Origin: Candidatus Omnitrophota bacterium
Lineage (GTDB): Bacteria > Omnitrophota > Gorgyraeia > JABMQH01
Direction: 5' to 3'
DNA: 8,659 nt
Assembly (NCBI GenBank): GCA_026387595.1
Contig: JAPLLL010000063.1
Location: forward strand, 1 to 8,659
Positions 1-7,103 of the stretch are shown here, in pieces (position 1 is the first letter of the stretch; every line of letters starts with the position of its first letter). The notes beneath the pieces were generated by a model, which was not told the DNA's origin, ran no database searches, and saw nothing but the letters and a program-made list of their open reading frames with translations. Made by a program: the position numbers and the translations under genes.

Positions 1-576
1 CAATATCATTTCTTTCATCCCGGGTGAGCCCATCTTTAACGCAATACATTCACAGCCGGTTTTAAGCTCTGCCTCGCAGGCAAGCTCAAGCGCCTTTTCA
101 TCGGCCTTGTCAGTAATTATGACGCGGGATGCGCCGCCCAAAATAAGCGCGAACACTACTGCCTTGGCAGCGCCGCCTGCGCCGACGACAAATACTGTCT
201 TCTCCGTCGGGGTAAACCCCAGATCCTCTTTAAGCGCGGCCGTAAAACCATACGCATCGGTATTGTATCCTGTCAAGGTGCCGTTCTTATTGACGATCGT
301 ATTTACGGCGCCGATAAGCGCCGCCTCTTTACTGAGCCTGTCCAGGTATTTGATCACGGCTTCTTTATGCGGGATCGTAACGTTTACGCCGCCAAAGCCA
401 AGGCCTTTTATGCCGTCCATGGCCTCTTTTAGATTTTCAGGCCTGACCTCAAGTGGCATGTAAACAGCGTTTATGCCCAGTTTCCTGAAAGCCGCGTTAT
501 GCATGGCCGGAGACAACGTATGCGTTATCGGGTAACCGATAACACCGTAAAGCCCTGTCTTTTTTTTGATCGTCAT
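1..576 (-). CDS. aroE: Shikimate dehydrogenase, N-terminal 192 residues (runs off window edge)
   Basis: This gene encodes shikimate dehydrogenase, which reduces 3-dehydroshikimate to shikimate in the cytoplasmic aromatic amino acid pathway. The visible 192 codons stay open to base 1, so the C-terminal third lies outside the window. The substrate-binding segment is YPITHTLSPAMHN (residues 15-27); Thr20 stands where many family members have Ser. The catalytic Lys is K71 in NVTIPHKE, and its partner Asp is D107 in GYNTDAYGF. The nucleotide-binding glycine loop is GAGGAAKA (132-139). At the end of the next beta strand the usual Asn-Arg-Thr NADP signature reads D156-K157-A158, which may relax or shift cofactor preference. 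The start ATG (576-574) overlaps the leuA stop as ATGA, implying translational coupling as the last visible gene of the operon. Family assignment is firm; cofactor choice is inference. Confidence 0.95.
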   Translation of the reverse strand, partial: MTIKKKTGLYGVIGYPITHTLSPAMHNAAFRKLGINAVYMPLEVRPENLKEAMDGIKGLGFGGVNVTIPHKEAVIKYLDRLSKEAALIGAVNTIVNKNGTLTGYNTDAYGFTAALKEDLGFTPTEKTVFVVGAGGAAKAVVFALILGGASRVIITDKADEKALELACEAELKTGCECIALKMGSPGMKEMIL

Positions 577-2117
577 AATTCTACTTTTGTTCCTTTAGCC
601 TTTTCGGTCTTTCCTATTATCTTGTTGATAGCGTTCAGATACGCTTTTATACTTGCCTCGATAATATCGGTGGAAGCGCCCCTTGCCGAAATTTCCCGGT
701 CTTTGATAACAACACGTATGGAAACTTCACCAAGCGCGTCTTTTCCGCTCGTGACCGAGCGTATGGCATAGTCTGACAACTTGCCTTTTAAGCCGGTGAT
801 CTTATCTACCGCTTTATAACATGCGTCAACAGGGCCGTCGCCGCTTGATCCGGCAGCCAGGACTTTACCTTTCTTGCTCAGTCCGATATTGGCTGTAGGT
901 TTCTCATCCGAGCCGCTTGAGATATGAAAAGACTTAAGCCGATAGACCTCCGGCACAGTGCCTGTGCCCACCTCGTGTTCAACGATGGTAGCCAGGTCCT
1001 CATCAAAAACCTCTTTCTTTTTGTCGGCAAGGACCTTGAATTCCTCGAACGCCTTATTCAATTCCTCGTCTTTTAATGTATAGCCCAGGGCCTTAAGTCT
1101 TTCCGAAAATGCGTGCCTGCCGGAATGCTTCCCCATGACAAGCTTTGTTCCGGAGAATCCTACATCCTGCGGCGCCATTATCTCGTATGTGAGGCTTTTC
1201 TTCAGGACGCCGTCCTGGTGTATGCCGGACTCGTGGGCAAACGCGTTATGCCCTACTATAGCCTTGTTCGGCTGAACAGGCACGCCGGTCAGCGTGGAAA
1301 CAAGCCTGGATGTCTTGTATATCTCTTTTGTCTTGATGCCCGTTTGAAAATTAAGCAAGTCCCTCCTGACCGAAATGGCCATGACTATTTCTTCAAGCGC
1401 CGCGTTGCCGGCCCGCTCGCCTATGCCGTTAATAGTGCACTCGACCTGGCCCGCGCCGTTCTGTATTGCGGCGATTGAATTCGCAACCGCAAGCCCAAGG
1501 TCATTATGGCAGTGCACGCTTATGACCGCCTTGTTCATGTTCGGCACATTGTTGCGTATGCACTTTATGAGGTCGCCGTACTCGTCCGGTATGGCATAGC
1601 CCACTGTATCGGGGACATTGATGGTCGTTGCGCCCGCTTTTATGACTTCCTCTATGACGCGGTACAGGAATTCTCTTTCGCTGCGCGAAGCGTCCTCAGG
1701 CGAAAACTCAATATCGTCCGTGAACCTGGAGGCGTATTTTACACCTTCGATCGCAAGCTGGACGATCTCGTCCTCGGGTTTTTTCAGTTTATACTGCATG
1801 TGTATCTTGGACGTCGCAAGGAACACGTGTATGCGGCCCCTCTTGGCGGGCTTCAGCGAATTGCCCGCGGCTTCTATGTCCTTTTTCATGCAGCGCGCAA
1901 GCCCGCAGATTATCGGGCCCTTTACGTTTTTCGCCACTGCCTTTACGGATTCAAAATCCCCGGGCGAAGAAATAGGGAACCCTGCTTCAATAACGTCAAC
2001 GCCGAGACTGGCAAGTTGATGCGCGATCTCAAGCTTTCCCTGTGGCGTCAAACTCGCTCCCGGCGACTGTTCTCCGTCCCTTAACGTAGTATCAAATATA
2101 ATTATTTTTTCATCCAT
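573..2117 (-). CDS. leuA: 2-isopropylmalate synthase
   Basis: This 514-residue enzyme condenses acetyl-CoA with 2-ketoisovalerate, the committed step to leucine. The TIM-barrel catalytic domain starts with DTTLRDGEQSPG (residues 9-20), with R13 and D14 at the active site. Metal ligands H202 and H204 lie in VHCHNDLG, followed by GIGERAGN (231-238) and HESGIHQDG (295-303). The C-terminal part from about residue 385 resembles the leucine-sensing LeuA dimerisation domain, including GSSGDGPVDA (423-432), so leucine feedback is expected. Length and motif order fit bacterial LeuA better than citramalate or homocitrate synthase. The chosen ATG (2117-2115) lies inside the end of ilvC, giving a 16-base overlap, with an AAGGGA ribosome binding site within ilvC coding sequence. 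The stop overlaps aroE by four bases. Substrate choice is inferred from the family, not demonstrated. Confidence 0.97.
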   Translation of the reverse strand: MDEKIIIFDTTLRDGEQSPGASLTPQGKLEIAHQLASLGVDVIEAGFPISSPGDFESVKAVAKNVKGPIICGLARCMKKDIEAAGNSLKPAKRGRIHVFLATSKIHMQYKLKKPEDEIVQLAIEGVKYASRFTDDIEFSPEDASRSEREFLYRVIEEVIKAGATTINVPDTVGYAIPDEYGDLIKCIRNNVPNMNKAVISVHCHNDLGLAVANSIAAIQNGAGQVECTINGIGERAGNAALEEIVMAISVRRDLLNFQTGIKTKEIYKTSRLVSTLTGVPVQPNKAIVGHNAFAHESGIHQDGVLKKSLTYEIMAPQDVGFSGTKLVMGKHSGRHAFSERLKALGYTLKDEELNKAFEEFKVLADKKKEVFDEDLATIVEHEVGTGTVPEVYRLKSFHISSGSDEKPTANIGLSKKGKVLAAGSSGDGPVDACYKAVDKITGLKGKLSDYAIRSVTSGKDALGEVSIRVVIKDREISARGASTDIIEASIKAYLNAINKIIGKTEKAKGTKVEL

Positions 2118-3094
2118 GGCATCATTTCCCTTAATTGTTTTCCCACCTGTTCTATCTTGTGTTCGTCGCCTGCCTTTAACAACGCGTTAAAATTAGGCCT
2201 TCCGGCTTCGTTTTCCTTTATCCACTCTCGCGCGAATTTGCCGGATTTGATCTCTTTAAGTATTTTTTTCATTTCCTTGCGTGTGCGCTCCGTGATGATG
2301 CGCTTGCCGCGCGAAAGGTCGCCGTAGCAGGCAGTGTTGGAAACGCGCCTGCGCATACCGCTTATTCCGTATTGCTGGATCAGGTCGGTGATAAGTTTAA
2401 GCTCATGCAATACCTCAAAATATGCGATCTCAGGTTGATACCCAGCCTCGATAAGCGTATCAAAACCGGCCATTATAAGCTCTGAAGCGCCGCCGCACAG
2501 GACCGCCTGTTCGCCGAAAAGATCGGTTTCGGTCTCTTCGTCAAATGTTGTCTCGATTACTCCGGCGCGAGTCCCACCTATACCTTTTGCATATGCAAGG
2601 CCGACCTCTTTCGCCTTTCCGGTCGCATCCTGATAAATCGCAATAAGGCACGGCACGCCTTTGCCCTGCACATACATTTCCCTTACCAGAGCGCCCGGGC
2701 CTTTCGGCGCAACCATGAATACGTCAACGTTCTTCGGCGGGCGGATCTGTTTAAAACGTATATTAAATCCGTGCGAAAAACATAATGCCTTTCCTTTTTT
2801 CAGATTGGGCTTTACGCCTTCGCTGTAAACCTTTGCCTGGACATGGTCCTGCGTCAGGATCTGGATAATATCCGCTTCCTTGCAGGCCTCGGCAACGGGC
2901 AAAGGATTGAATCCGTCCTTTTTCGCCAGTTCATAATTAGGCGTTCCCGCTAATTCCGACACAATAACGCTGCATCCTGAATCGCGCAAACACAAGCTTT
3001 GGCCCCTTCCCTGAATGCCGTAGCCGATAATCGCTATTTTTTTGTCCTTCAAAATCCCCAGATCCGCATCCTTGTCATAATAGATCTTCGCCAT
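2102..3094 (-). CDS. ilvC: Ketol-acid reductoisomerase, class I (short form)
   Basis: IlvC isomerises and reduces 2-acetolactate or 2-aceto-2-hydroxybutyrate to the dihydroxy acid, using Mg2+ and a nicotinamide cofactor. At 330 residues it is the short class I form with a single C-terminal knotted domain. The Rossmann loop is GYGIQGRG (24-31). Active-site residues visible by alignment with E. coli are H108 in SHGFNI, K131 in VAPKGPG, D191 and E195 in TDLFGEQ, E227 and E231 in the YFEVLHE segment, and S252. The cofactor-specificity loop reads VSELAGTPNYE (45-55). It lacks the Arg and second Ser that usually hold the NADPH phosphate and has E47 instead, so NADH use is plausible. A 96-base gap with a structured leader separates it from ilvN, and its 3' end overlaps leuA by 16 bases. 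The start follows a strong AAGGGGG ribosome binding site. Confidence 0.97.
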   Translation of the reverse strand: MAKIYYDKDADLGILKDKKIAIIGYGIQGRGQSLCLRDSGCSVIVSELAGTPNYELAKKDGFNPLPVAEACKEADIIQILTQDHVQAKVYSEGVKPNLKKGKALCFSHGFNIRFKQIRPPKNVDVFMVAPKGPGALVREMYVQGKGVPCLIAIYQDATGKAKEVGLAYAKGIGGTRAGVIETTFDEETETDLFGEQAVLCGGASELIMAGFDTLIEAGYQPEIAYFEVLHELKLITDLIQQYGISGMRRRVSNTACYGDLSRGKRIITERTRKEMKKILKEIKSGKFAREWIKENEAGRPNFNALLKAGDEHKIEQVGKQLREMMPWMKK

Positions 3095-3117
3095 AAAAAT
3101 TTCCCCCTTCGATTTTT
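3095..3117 (-). promoter_or_regulatory. Alternative hairpin enclosing the ilvC ribosome binding site
   Basis: On the minus strand AAAAAU (3117-3112) can pair with AUUUUU (3100-3095), a 6-bp all-A/U stem. The loop of 11 bases contains the AAGGGGG Shine-Dalgarno (3109-3103), and the stem ends directly before the ilvC ATG. The upstream strand of this stem is also the 3' strand of the last helix of the leader structure at 3110-3182, so the two folds exclude each other. The pairing is seen in the sequence. The stem is weak and the regulatory role is inference. The ilvD leader lacks an equivalent pairing. Confidence 0.35.
3103..3109 (-). promoter_or_regulatory. Ribosome binding site of ilvC
   Basis: AAGGGGG on the minus strand lies 8 bases before the ilvC ATG and fixes that start. 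It begins directly after the final helix of the upstream RNA structure, so folding could control its access. Confidence 0.8.
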
Positions 3118-3182
3118 CTACGTTTTTCTCCAGTAAAAATCGTCCCGAGCACCCATTATCTCACATATTATGGGGCGAGGGA
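3110..3182 (-). promoter_or_regulatory. Structured leader RNA before ilvC, copy 2 of a motif also found before ilvD
   Basis: This element lies between ilvN (stop 8 bases upstream) and the ilvC ribosome binding site. Reading the minus strand, the outer helix is UCCC (3182-3179) with GGGA (3146-3143). A 2x2 internal loop UC/UC (3178-3177, 3148-3147) follows. The inner helix is GCCCCAU (3176-3170) with AUGGGUGC (3156-3149), 7 bp with one bulged U and a 13-base loop. Directly abutting GGGA, the last helix CGAUUUUU (3142-3135) pairs with AAAAAUCG (3117-3110) around a 17-base loop ending in AAACGUAG. The Shine-Dalgarno starts at the next base. The architecture matches 7029-7095. The first hairpin is followed by CGAUUUUU, so a weak intrinsic-terminator role is an alternative reading. 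Pairings were found by eye; ligand and mechanism are unknown. Confidence 0.6.
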
Positions 3183-3190
3183 TCGACCAC

Positions 3191-3664
3191 TTATTCTTTC
3201 GCCATCGCTATCCTGCCGGTCCTTGTCATTTCTTTTATGACATACGGCTTAAGCTCCTCCAGCAATTTCTGGACATGCTCATGATCGCCCGCAAACTCTG
3301 CGGTGAACGCGTTGCCGCCGGCTACCAGGACCTTGGCATGATTTTTTTCAAGTACTCCGGCCAGCTTGGACTTTTGGCCCTCCTCAGCCTCCACTCTCAG
3401 TAAAAGAAGTTCCCTATCCACGAACTCTTTTTTGGCGTAGTCGCGCACGCTGATAACATCTATGAGCTTGTTCAGCTGTTTTTTGACCTGCTCAAGCGTC
3501 TTGTCATCCCCGCGCACGACTATGGTCATGCGTGAAACAGTCGGATCCTCTGTCTCGCCGACTGCCAGGGAATCAATGTTAAAACCGCGCGCGGAAAACA
3601 GCCCTGCTATGCGCGCCAATACGCCGAATTTGTTCTCGACCATTGCGGATATTATGTGTCGCAT
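3191..3664 (-). CDS. ilvN: Acetolactate synthase small (regulatory) subunit
   Basis: This 157-residue protein is the regulatory subunit that binds and activates the IlvB catalytic subunit and confers valine feedback inhibition. The N-terminal half is an ACT domain beginning MRHIISAMVENKFGVLARI, closely resembling E. coli IlvH. N11, G14 and N29 are retained; in IlvH these positions are tied to valine sensitivity. Position 17 is Ala where IlvH has Ser. The DPTVSRMTIVV segment (about 41-51) is typical of the family. The C-terminal half (about 80-157) matches the second domain of the small subunit. The start follows the ilvB stop by one base, with an AGGGAG ribosome binding site inside ilvB. Length is normal for the family. 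The symbol ilvH would be equally valid. Confidence 0.96.
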   Translation of the reverse strand: MRHIISAMVENKFGVLARIAGLFSARGFNIDSLAVGETEDPTVSRMTIVVRGDDKTLEQVKKQLNKLIDVISVRDYAKKEFVDRELLLLRVEAEEGQKSKLAGVLEKNHAKVLVAGGNAFTAEFAGDHEHVQKLLEELKPYVIKEMTRTGRIAMAKE

Positions 3665-3665
3665 G

Positions 3666-5363
3666 TTAAGCCAGGCTCCCTATTAAATGTTCAAGCATTA
3701 TCATCTTGTTTATCGCCTCTCCCGTAGGCACCATCGGCAGCACATTTTCTTCTTCCTCTACGATAAAGTCCATGAACACGACATTGTCAATGGAAAGCGC
3801 CTTCTCAAGGGCCTGCCGCACCTCATGTTTTTTCGTAATGCGCATCCCGACCGCGCCGTATGCCTCCGCCACCTTGACAAAATCCGGTATGTGCGGCAGG
3901 CGCGTGCTGGAATATCTTTTCTTGTAAAACAGCTGCTGCCACTGCCTTACCATGCCGAGGTAGCCGTTGTTCAGTATTGCGACTTTTACCGGTATCTTGT
4001 TTATTACCGCGGTCGCAAGCTCCTGTATATTCATCTGTATCGAACCGTCGCCCGCGATATCGAATACGACCTTTTCCGGGCAGCCGAGTTTCGCGCCTAT
4101 CGCTGCGGGAAAACCGAAACCCATCGTGCCGAGCCCGCCGCTTGATACAAAACTGCGCGGCTGCGTGTATTTATAAAACTGCGCGGCCCACATCTGGTTC
4201 TGGCCCACCTCGGTGCATATGACAGCATCCTTATCTTTGGTAACCTCGTATATCTGCTCGACCACATACTGCGGTTTTATCATTGCGCCGTCCGGATCGT
4301 GATAGCGAAGCGGATGATGCTGCTTCCATTCATGCACCTGTTTGAGCCACGCGGCCGTGTCCGGTTTTTTAACGATCTTGTTCAGCTCGGTTAATATGTT
4401 TTTTGCGTCGCCGACTATGGGTATATCCACTTCTACGTTCTTGGATACGCTTGCCGGGTCGATATCGATGTGTATTACCTTCGCGCCGGGCGCGAACACG
4501 TCCAGCCTTCCGGTAACCCTGTCGTCAAAGCGCGCGCCCACCGCGATGATAAGGTCGCTTTCCATTATCGCGTGGTTGGCGTAAGCCGTGCCGTGCATGC
4601 CGAGCATGCCGAGCGAAAGCTCATGCGTCTGCGGGAAAGCGCCCAGCCCCATCAGCGTCATCGTAACCGGTGCTTCTATTTTTTCCGCCAATGCTTTAAG
4701 TTCCAGCGCTGCGCCTGAAGTGATAACCCCACCACCCGCGTATATTATTGGCTTTTTGGACCTCGAAATTTCCCTGGCAGCCTTTTTTATCTGGCCCGGG
4801 TGGCCCGCATACGTAGGTTTATAGCTTCTTATCAGCACCTCTGCCGGATAATGAAACTCGGTTTCCGCAAACTGCACGTCCACCGGCAGGTCAATAAGAA
4901 CAGGACCAGGCCTGCCTGTAGAGGCGATATAAAACGCCTCTTTTATAATAAGCGACAGGTCTTCCACATTTTTTACAAGATAATTATGTTTTGTTATCGG
5001 CCTTGTGATCCCGGTAACATCCGCTTCCTGAAAGGCGTCGTTCCCGATGAGGGTGGTCTTTACCTGGCCTGTTATGGCCACCATCGGTATCGAATCCATG
5101 TACGCGGTCGCGATACCGGTGACCAGGTTTGTCGCGCCCGGCCCTGAAGTCGCAAGGCACACGCCCACCTTTCCCGTTGCCCTGGCGTAACCGTCCGCCG
5201 CGTGGGCAGCGGCCTGTTCATGCCGCACAAGGATGAACTTTATCGGCGCGTCATACAACGCGTCGAACGTGGGCAGGACAACGCCGCCGGGATAACCGAA
5301 TATGACTTCAACACCTTCCCGTTTCAGCGATTCCACCAATATCTTTGCGCCGCTTAGTTTCAT
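3666..5363 (-). CDS. ilvB: Acetolactate synthase large (catalytic) subunit
   Basis: IlvB is the thiamine-diphosphate-dependent enzyme that joins two pyruvates to acetolactate, or pyruvate with 2-ketobutyrate to acetohydroxybutyrate, the first common step to valine, leucine and isoleucine. At 565 residues it has the usual three domains. The catalytic Glu is E49 in RHEQAAAHAADGYARATGK. The ThDP/Mg2+ motif runs from GDGS (438-441) to NN (465-466). W475 in GMVRQWQQ corresponds to the Trp that favours 2-ketobutyrate in E. coli AHAS II. The central FAD-binding part includes GARFDDRVTGR (276-286). Together with the adjacent regulatory subunit this supports an anabolic rather than a catabolic acetolactate synthase. 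The start overlaps the ilvD stop as ATGA, with GGAG upstream, and the end lies one base before ilvN. Confidence 0.97.
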   Translation of the reverse strand: MKLSGAKILVESLKREGVEVIFGYPGGVVLPTFDALYDAPIKFILVRHEQAAAHAADGYARATGKVGVCLATSGPGATNLVTGIATAYMDSIPMVAITGQVKTTLIGNDAFQEADVTGITRPITKHNYLVKNVEDLSLIIKEAFYIASTGRPGPVLIDLPVDVQFAETEFHYPAEVLIRSYKPTYAGHPGQIKKAAREISRSKKPIIYAGGGVITSGAALELKALAEKIEAPVTMTLMGLGAFPQTHELSLGMLGMHGTAYANHAIMESDLIIAVGARFDDRVTGRLDVFAPGAKVIHIDIDPASVSKNVEVDIPIVGDAKNILTELNKIVKKPDTAAWLKQVHEWKQHHPLRYHDPDGAMIKPQYVVEQIYEVTKDKDAVICTEVGQNQMWAAQFYKYTQPRSFVSSGGLGTMGFGFPAAIGAKLGCPEKVVFDIAGDGSIQMNIQELATAVINKIPVKVAILNNGYLGMVRQWQQLFYKKRYSSTRLPHIPDFVKVAEAYGAVGMRITKKHEVRQALEKALSIDNVVFMDFIVEEEENVLPMVPTGEAINKMIMLEHLIGSLA

Positions 5364-7018
5364 GTTATCTCCAGTACCGCGCCCTTGTCAGCCGAAGTCG
5401 CGAATTTCGCATACCTGGCAAGATAGCCTTCCTGTATCTTCGGTTTGGGCGGCGTCCATTTCAAAAGCCGCGATTTTATCTCAAGCTCGGGAAGCTTGAG
5501 TTCCAATTTTCTGTTCGGGATATCTATCATGATATCATCCCCATCCTGCACGATCGCGATCGGCCCGCCCGCGTACGCTTCGGGCGAGATATGGCCGATA
5601 CACGGCCCGTGAGTGCCCCCCGAGAAACGTCCGTCCGTAATAAGCGCGACATCCTTGGCAAGGCCCATACCCATAATGGCTGCGGTCGGTGAAAGCATCT
5701 CTCTCATGCCCGGCCCGCCCTTCGGGCCCTCGTATCTTATCACTATAACGCTGCCTTTCTGGATCCTGTCCGCCATGATCGCCTTCATCGCATCCTCTTC
5801 CGAATTGAACACGACGGCCTTTCCCTTAAATTTAAGCATCTCATCCGACACGGCAGTCTGTTTTATTACCGCGCCGTTCGGCGCAAGGTTGCCGAAAAGA
5901 ACGGCTATGCCGCCTTCCTTGTGATGATGGTTCTTAAGCGGCCTTATCACGTCCTCATCGTCTATGCGCGCTTGAGCCGCGATCTGGCTTATTGTCTTGC
6001 CGCTTACGGTATCCACGTCGTTCAACAGGTTGACAAGCCTCTTTATGATCGCCGGTATCCCGCCCGCCGCGTCAAGGTCCTCCATAAAATATTTGCCGCC
6101 GGGCAGTATGCTTGAGATATGGGGCGTAGCTTTGCTTAATTGATCAAACAGGTCAAGCGGAAGCCCTATGCCCGCCTCATACGCAATAGCGATAAGATGC
6201 AGGACCGTATTGGTCGAACCTCCCAATGCCATATCCACCCGTATCGCGTTCTCAAACGACTCTTTTGTCATGAATGTCCTAGGCAGGATATTGCGCCGCG
6301 CAAGATTCACGATCCGCTCCCCGCTTGCCTGGGCAAGCCTGTCTTTAGCAGCCGAACCCGCCATAGCAGTAGCGCAACCCGGCAGGCTCAAGCCCAGTGA
6401 TTCGGTAACACAGCTCATCGTGTTGGCCGTGTAGAGCCCCTGGCATGAACCTGCGCCCGGACAGGCGCACATCTCAAGCTCCTGGAATTCCTCCTGGGTG
6501 ATCTCGCCCTTTTTAAATTTTCCTATTGCCTCAAATGTATCCCCTACAAGAGAAAGCCGCCTGCCTTTATACTTTCCGGAAAGCATCGGCCCTGCGGTCA
6601 CTACAATAGCTGGGATGTTAAGCCGCGCGATTGCCATGAGCATTCCGGGTGTAATTTTATCGCAGTTGGTAAGGCATACAAGGCCGTCAAATGCGTGTGC
6701 CTTCACAATAGACTCTACTGAATCCGCTATAAGCTCTCTTGAAGGCAGCGAGTAATGCATACCCATGTGGCCCATCGCAATGCCGTCGCAGATGCCGGGT
6801 ATTCCGAAGAAAAACGGCACGCCGCCGCCGGCGCAGATCCCCCGCTCTATAAAACGCTCGAGCCGCGCCATCCCGATATGGCCCGGGATTATATCGGTTT
6901 CGCTTGTCGCAACCGCAATAAACGGCTTTGACATGTCATCCTTGGATATGCCCGTTGCGTATAATAACGCCCTGTGCGGCATCCTTTCGATGCCTTTTTT
7001 AATCCTGTCACTTCTCAT
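5360..7018 (-). CDS. ilvD: Dihydroxy-acid dehydratase
   Basis: IlvD dehydrates 2,3-dihydroxy-isovalerate and its methyl homologue to the 2-keto acids, the step before transamination to valine and isoleucine. The 552-residue length is normal. Iron-sulfur and metal motifs are visible: C77 in ICDGIAMGH, C119 with K121 in NCDKITPGM, and C192 in GAGSCQGLYTANTM. The catalytic Ser is probably S466 in GRFSGGTHG. The segment ETDIIPGH (40-47) lacks the cysteine present there in [2Fe-2S] dehydratases such as the M. tuberculosis enzyme and resembles E. coli IlvD, so an oxygen-sensitive [4Fe-4S] cluster is likely by inference. The start at 7018 is set by GAGGAGA five bases upstream. It is the first gene of the operon and overlaps ilvB by four bases. 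Confidence 0.97.
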   Translation of the reverse strand: MRSDRIKKGIERMPHRALLYATGISKDDMSKPFIAVATSETDIIPGHIGMARLERFIERGICAGGGVPFFFGIPGICDGIAMGHMGMHYSLPSRELIADSVESIVKAHAFDGLVCLTNCDKITPGMLMAIARLNIPAIVVTAGPMLSGKYKGRRLSLVGDTFEAIGKFKKGEITQEEFQELEMCACPGAGSCQGLYTANTMSCVTESLGLSLPGCATAMAGSAAKDRLAQASGERIVNLARRNILPRTFMTKESFENAIRVDMALGGSTNTVLHLIAIAYEAGIGLPLDLFDQLSKATPHISSILPGGKYFMEDLDAAGGIPAIIKRLVNLLNDVDTVSGKTISQIAAQARIDDEDVIRPLKNHHHKEGGIAVLFGNLAPNGAVIKQTAVSDEMLKFKGKAVVFNSEEDAMKAIMADRIQKGSVIVIRYEGPKGGPGMREMLSPTAAIMGMGLAKDVALITDGRFSGGTHGPCIGHISPEAYAGGPIAIVQDGDDIMIDIPNRKLELKLPELEIKSRLLKWTPPKPKIQEGYLARYAKFATSADKGAVLEIT

Positions 7019-7023
7019 TATAG

Positions 7024-7030
7024 TCTCCTC
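7024..7030 (-). promoter_or_regulatory. Ribosome binding site of ilvD
   Basis: GAGGAGA on the minus strand lies five bases before the ilvD ATG, a near-ideal Shine-Dalgarno. Its first two bases are also the end of the 8-bp helix of the leader structure, so stem formation touches the site. Confidence 0.85.
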
Positions 7031-7095
7031 AATTTCTATCGTTTACGTTTGGAAATTGATCCCGAGCCCTTGAGTTTTTAATGTAGGGCAAGGGA
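7029..7095 (-). promoter_or_regulatory. Structured leader RNA before ilvD, copy 1 of a motif also found before ilvC
   Basis: This occupies most of the leader between the predicted transcription start and ilvD. On the minus strand the outer helix is UCCC (7095-7092) with GGGA (7063-7060). The 2x2 internal loop is UU (7091-7090) and UC (7065-7064). The inner helix is GCCCU (7089-7085) with AGGGC (7070-7066) around a 14-base loop. Abutting GGGA with no spacer, UCAAUUUC (7059-7052) pairs perfectly with GAAAUUGA (7036-7029) around a 15-base loop containing AAACG twice. The Shine-Dalgarno overlaps or follows the last two paired bases. The ilvC leader has the same order, the same GCUCGGGA string and the same zero spacing, but different paired bases. 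There is no poly-U terminator, so control of translation is the simplest model. Function and ligand are unknown. Confidence 0.62.
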
Positions 7096-7103
7096 CTTCC
7101 CCT

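Noticed and set aside
1506..2084. A long open frame on the plus strand (192 codons) and several others across the window
   Set aside because: They lie antisense to well-conserved genes, encode arginine- or serine-rich low-sense protein without recognisable domains, and lack convincing ribosome binding sites.
573..2117. leuA product as citramalate or homocitrate synthase
   Set aside because: The motif set, the leucine-sensing C-terminal domain and the ilv gene context favour 2-isopropylmalate synthase.
5360..7018. ilvD product as a sugar-acid dehydratase of the same superfamily
   Set aside because: E. coli-like DHAD motifs such as CDGIAMGH and SLPSRELIADS, together with the operon context, support dihydroxy-acid dehydratase.
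7029..7091. A 20-codon TTG-initiated reading frame in the ilvD leader, with a purine-rich stretch upstream, as an attenuator leader peptide
   Set aside because: It has no run of leucine, isoleucine or valine codons and no downstream terminator hairpin with a U tract, so classical attenuation is not supported.
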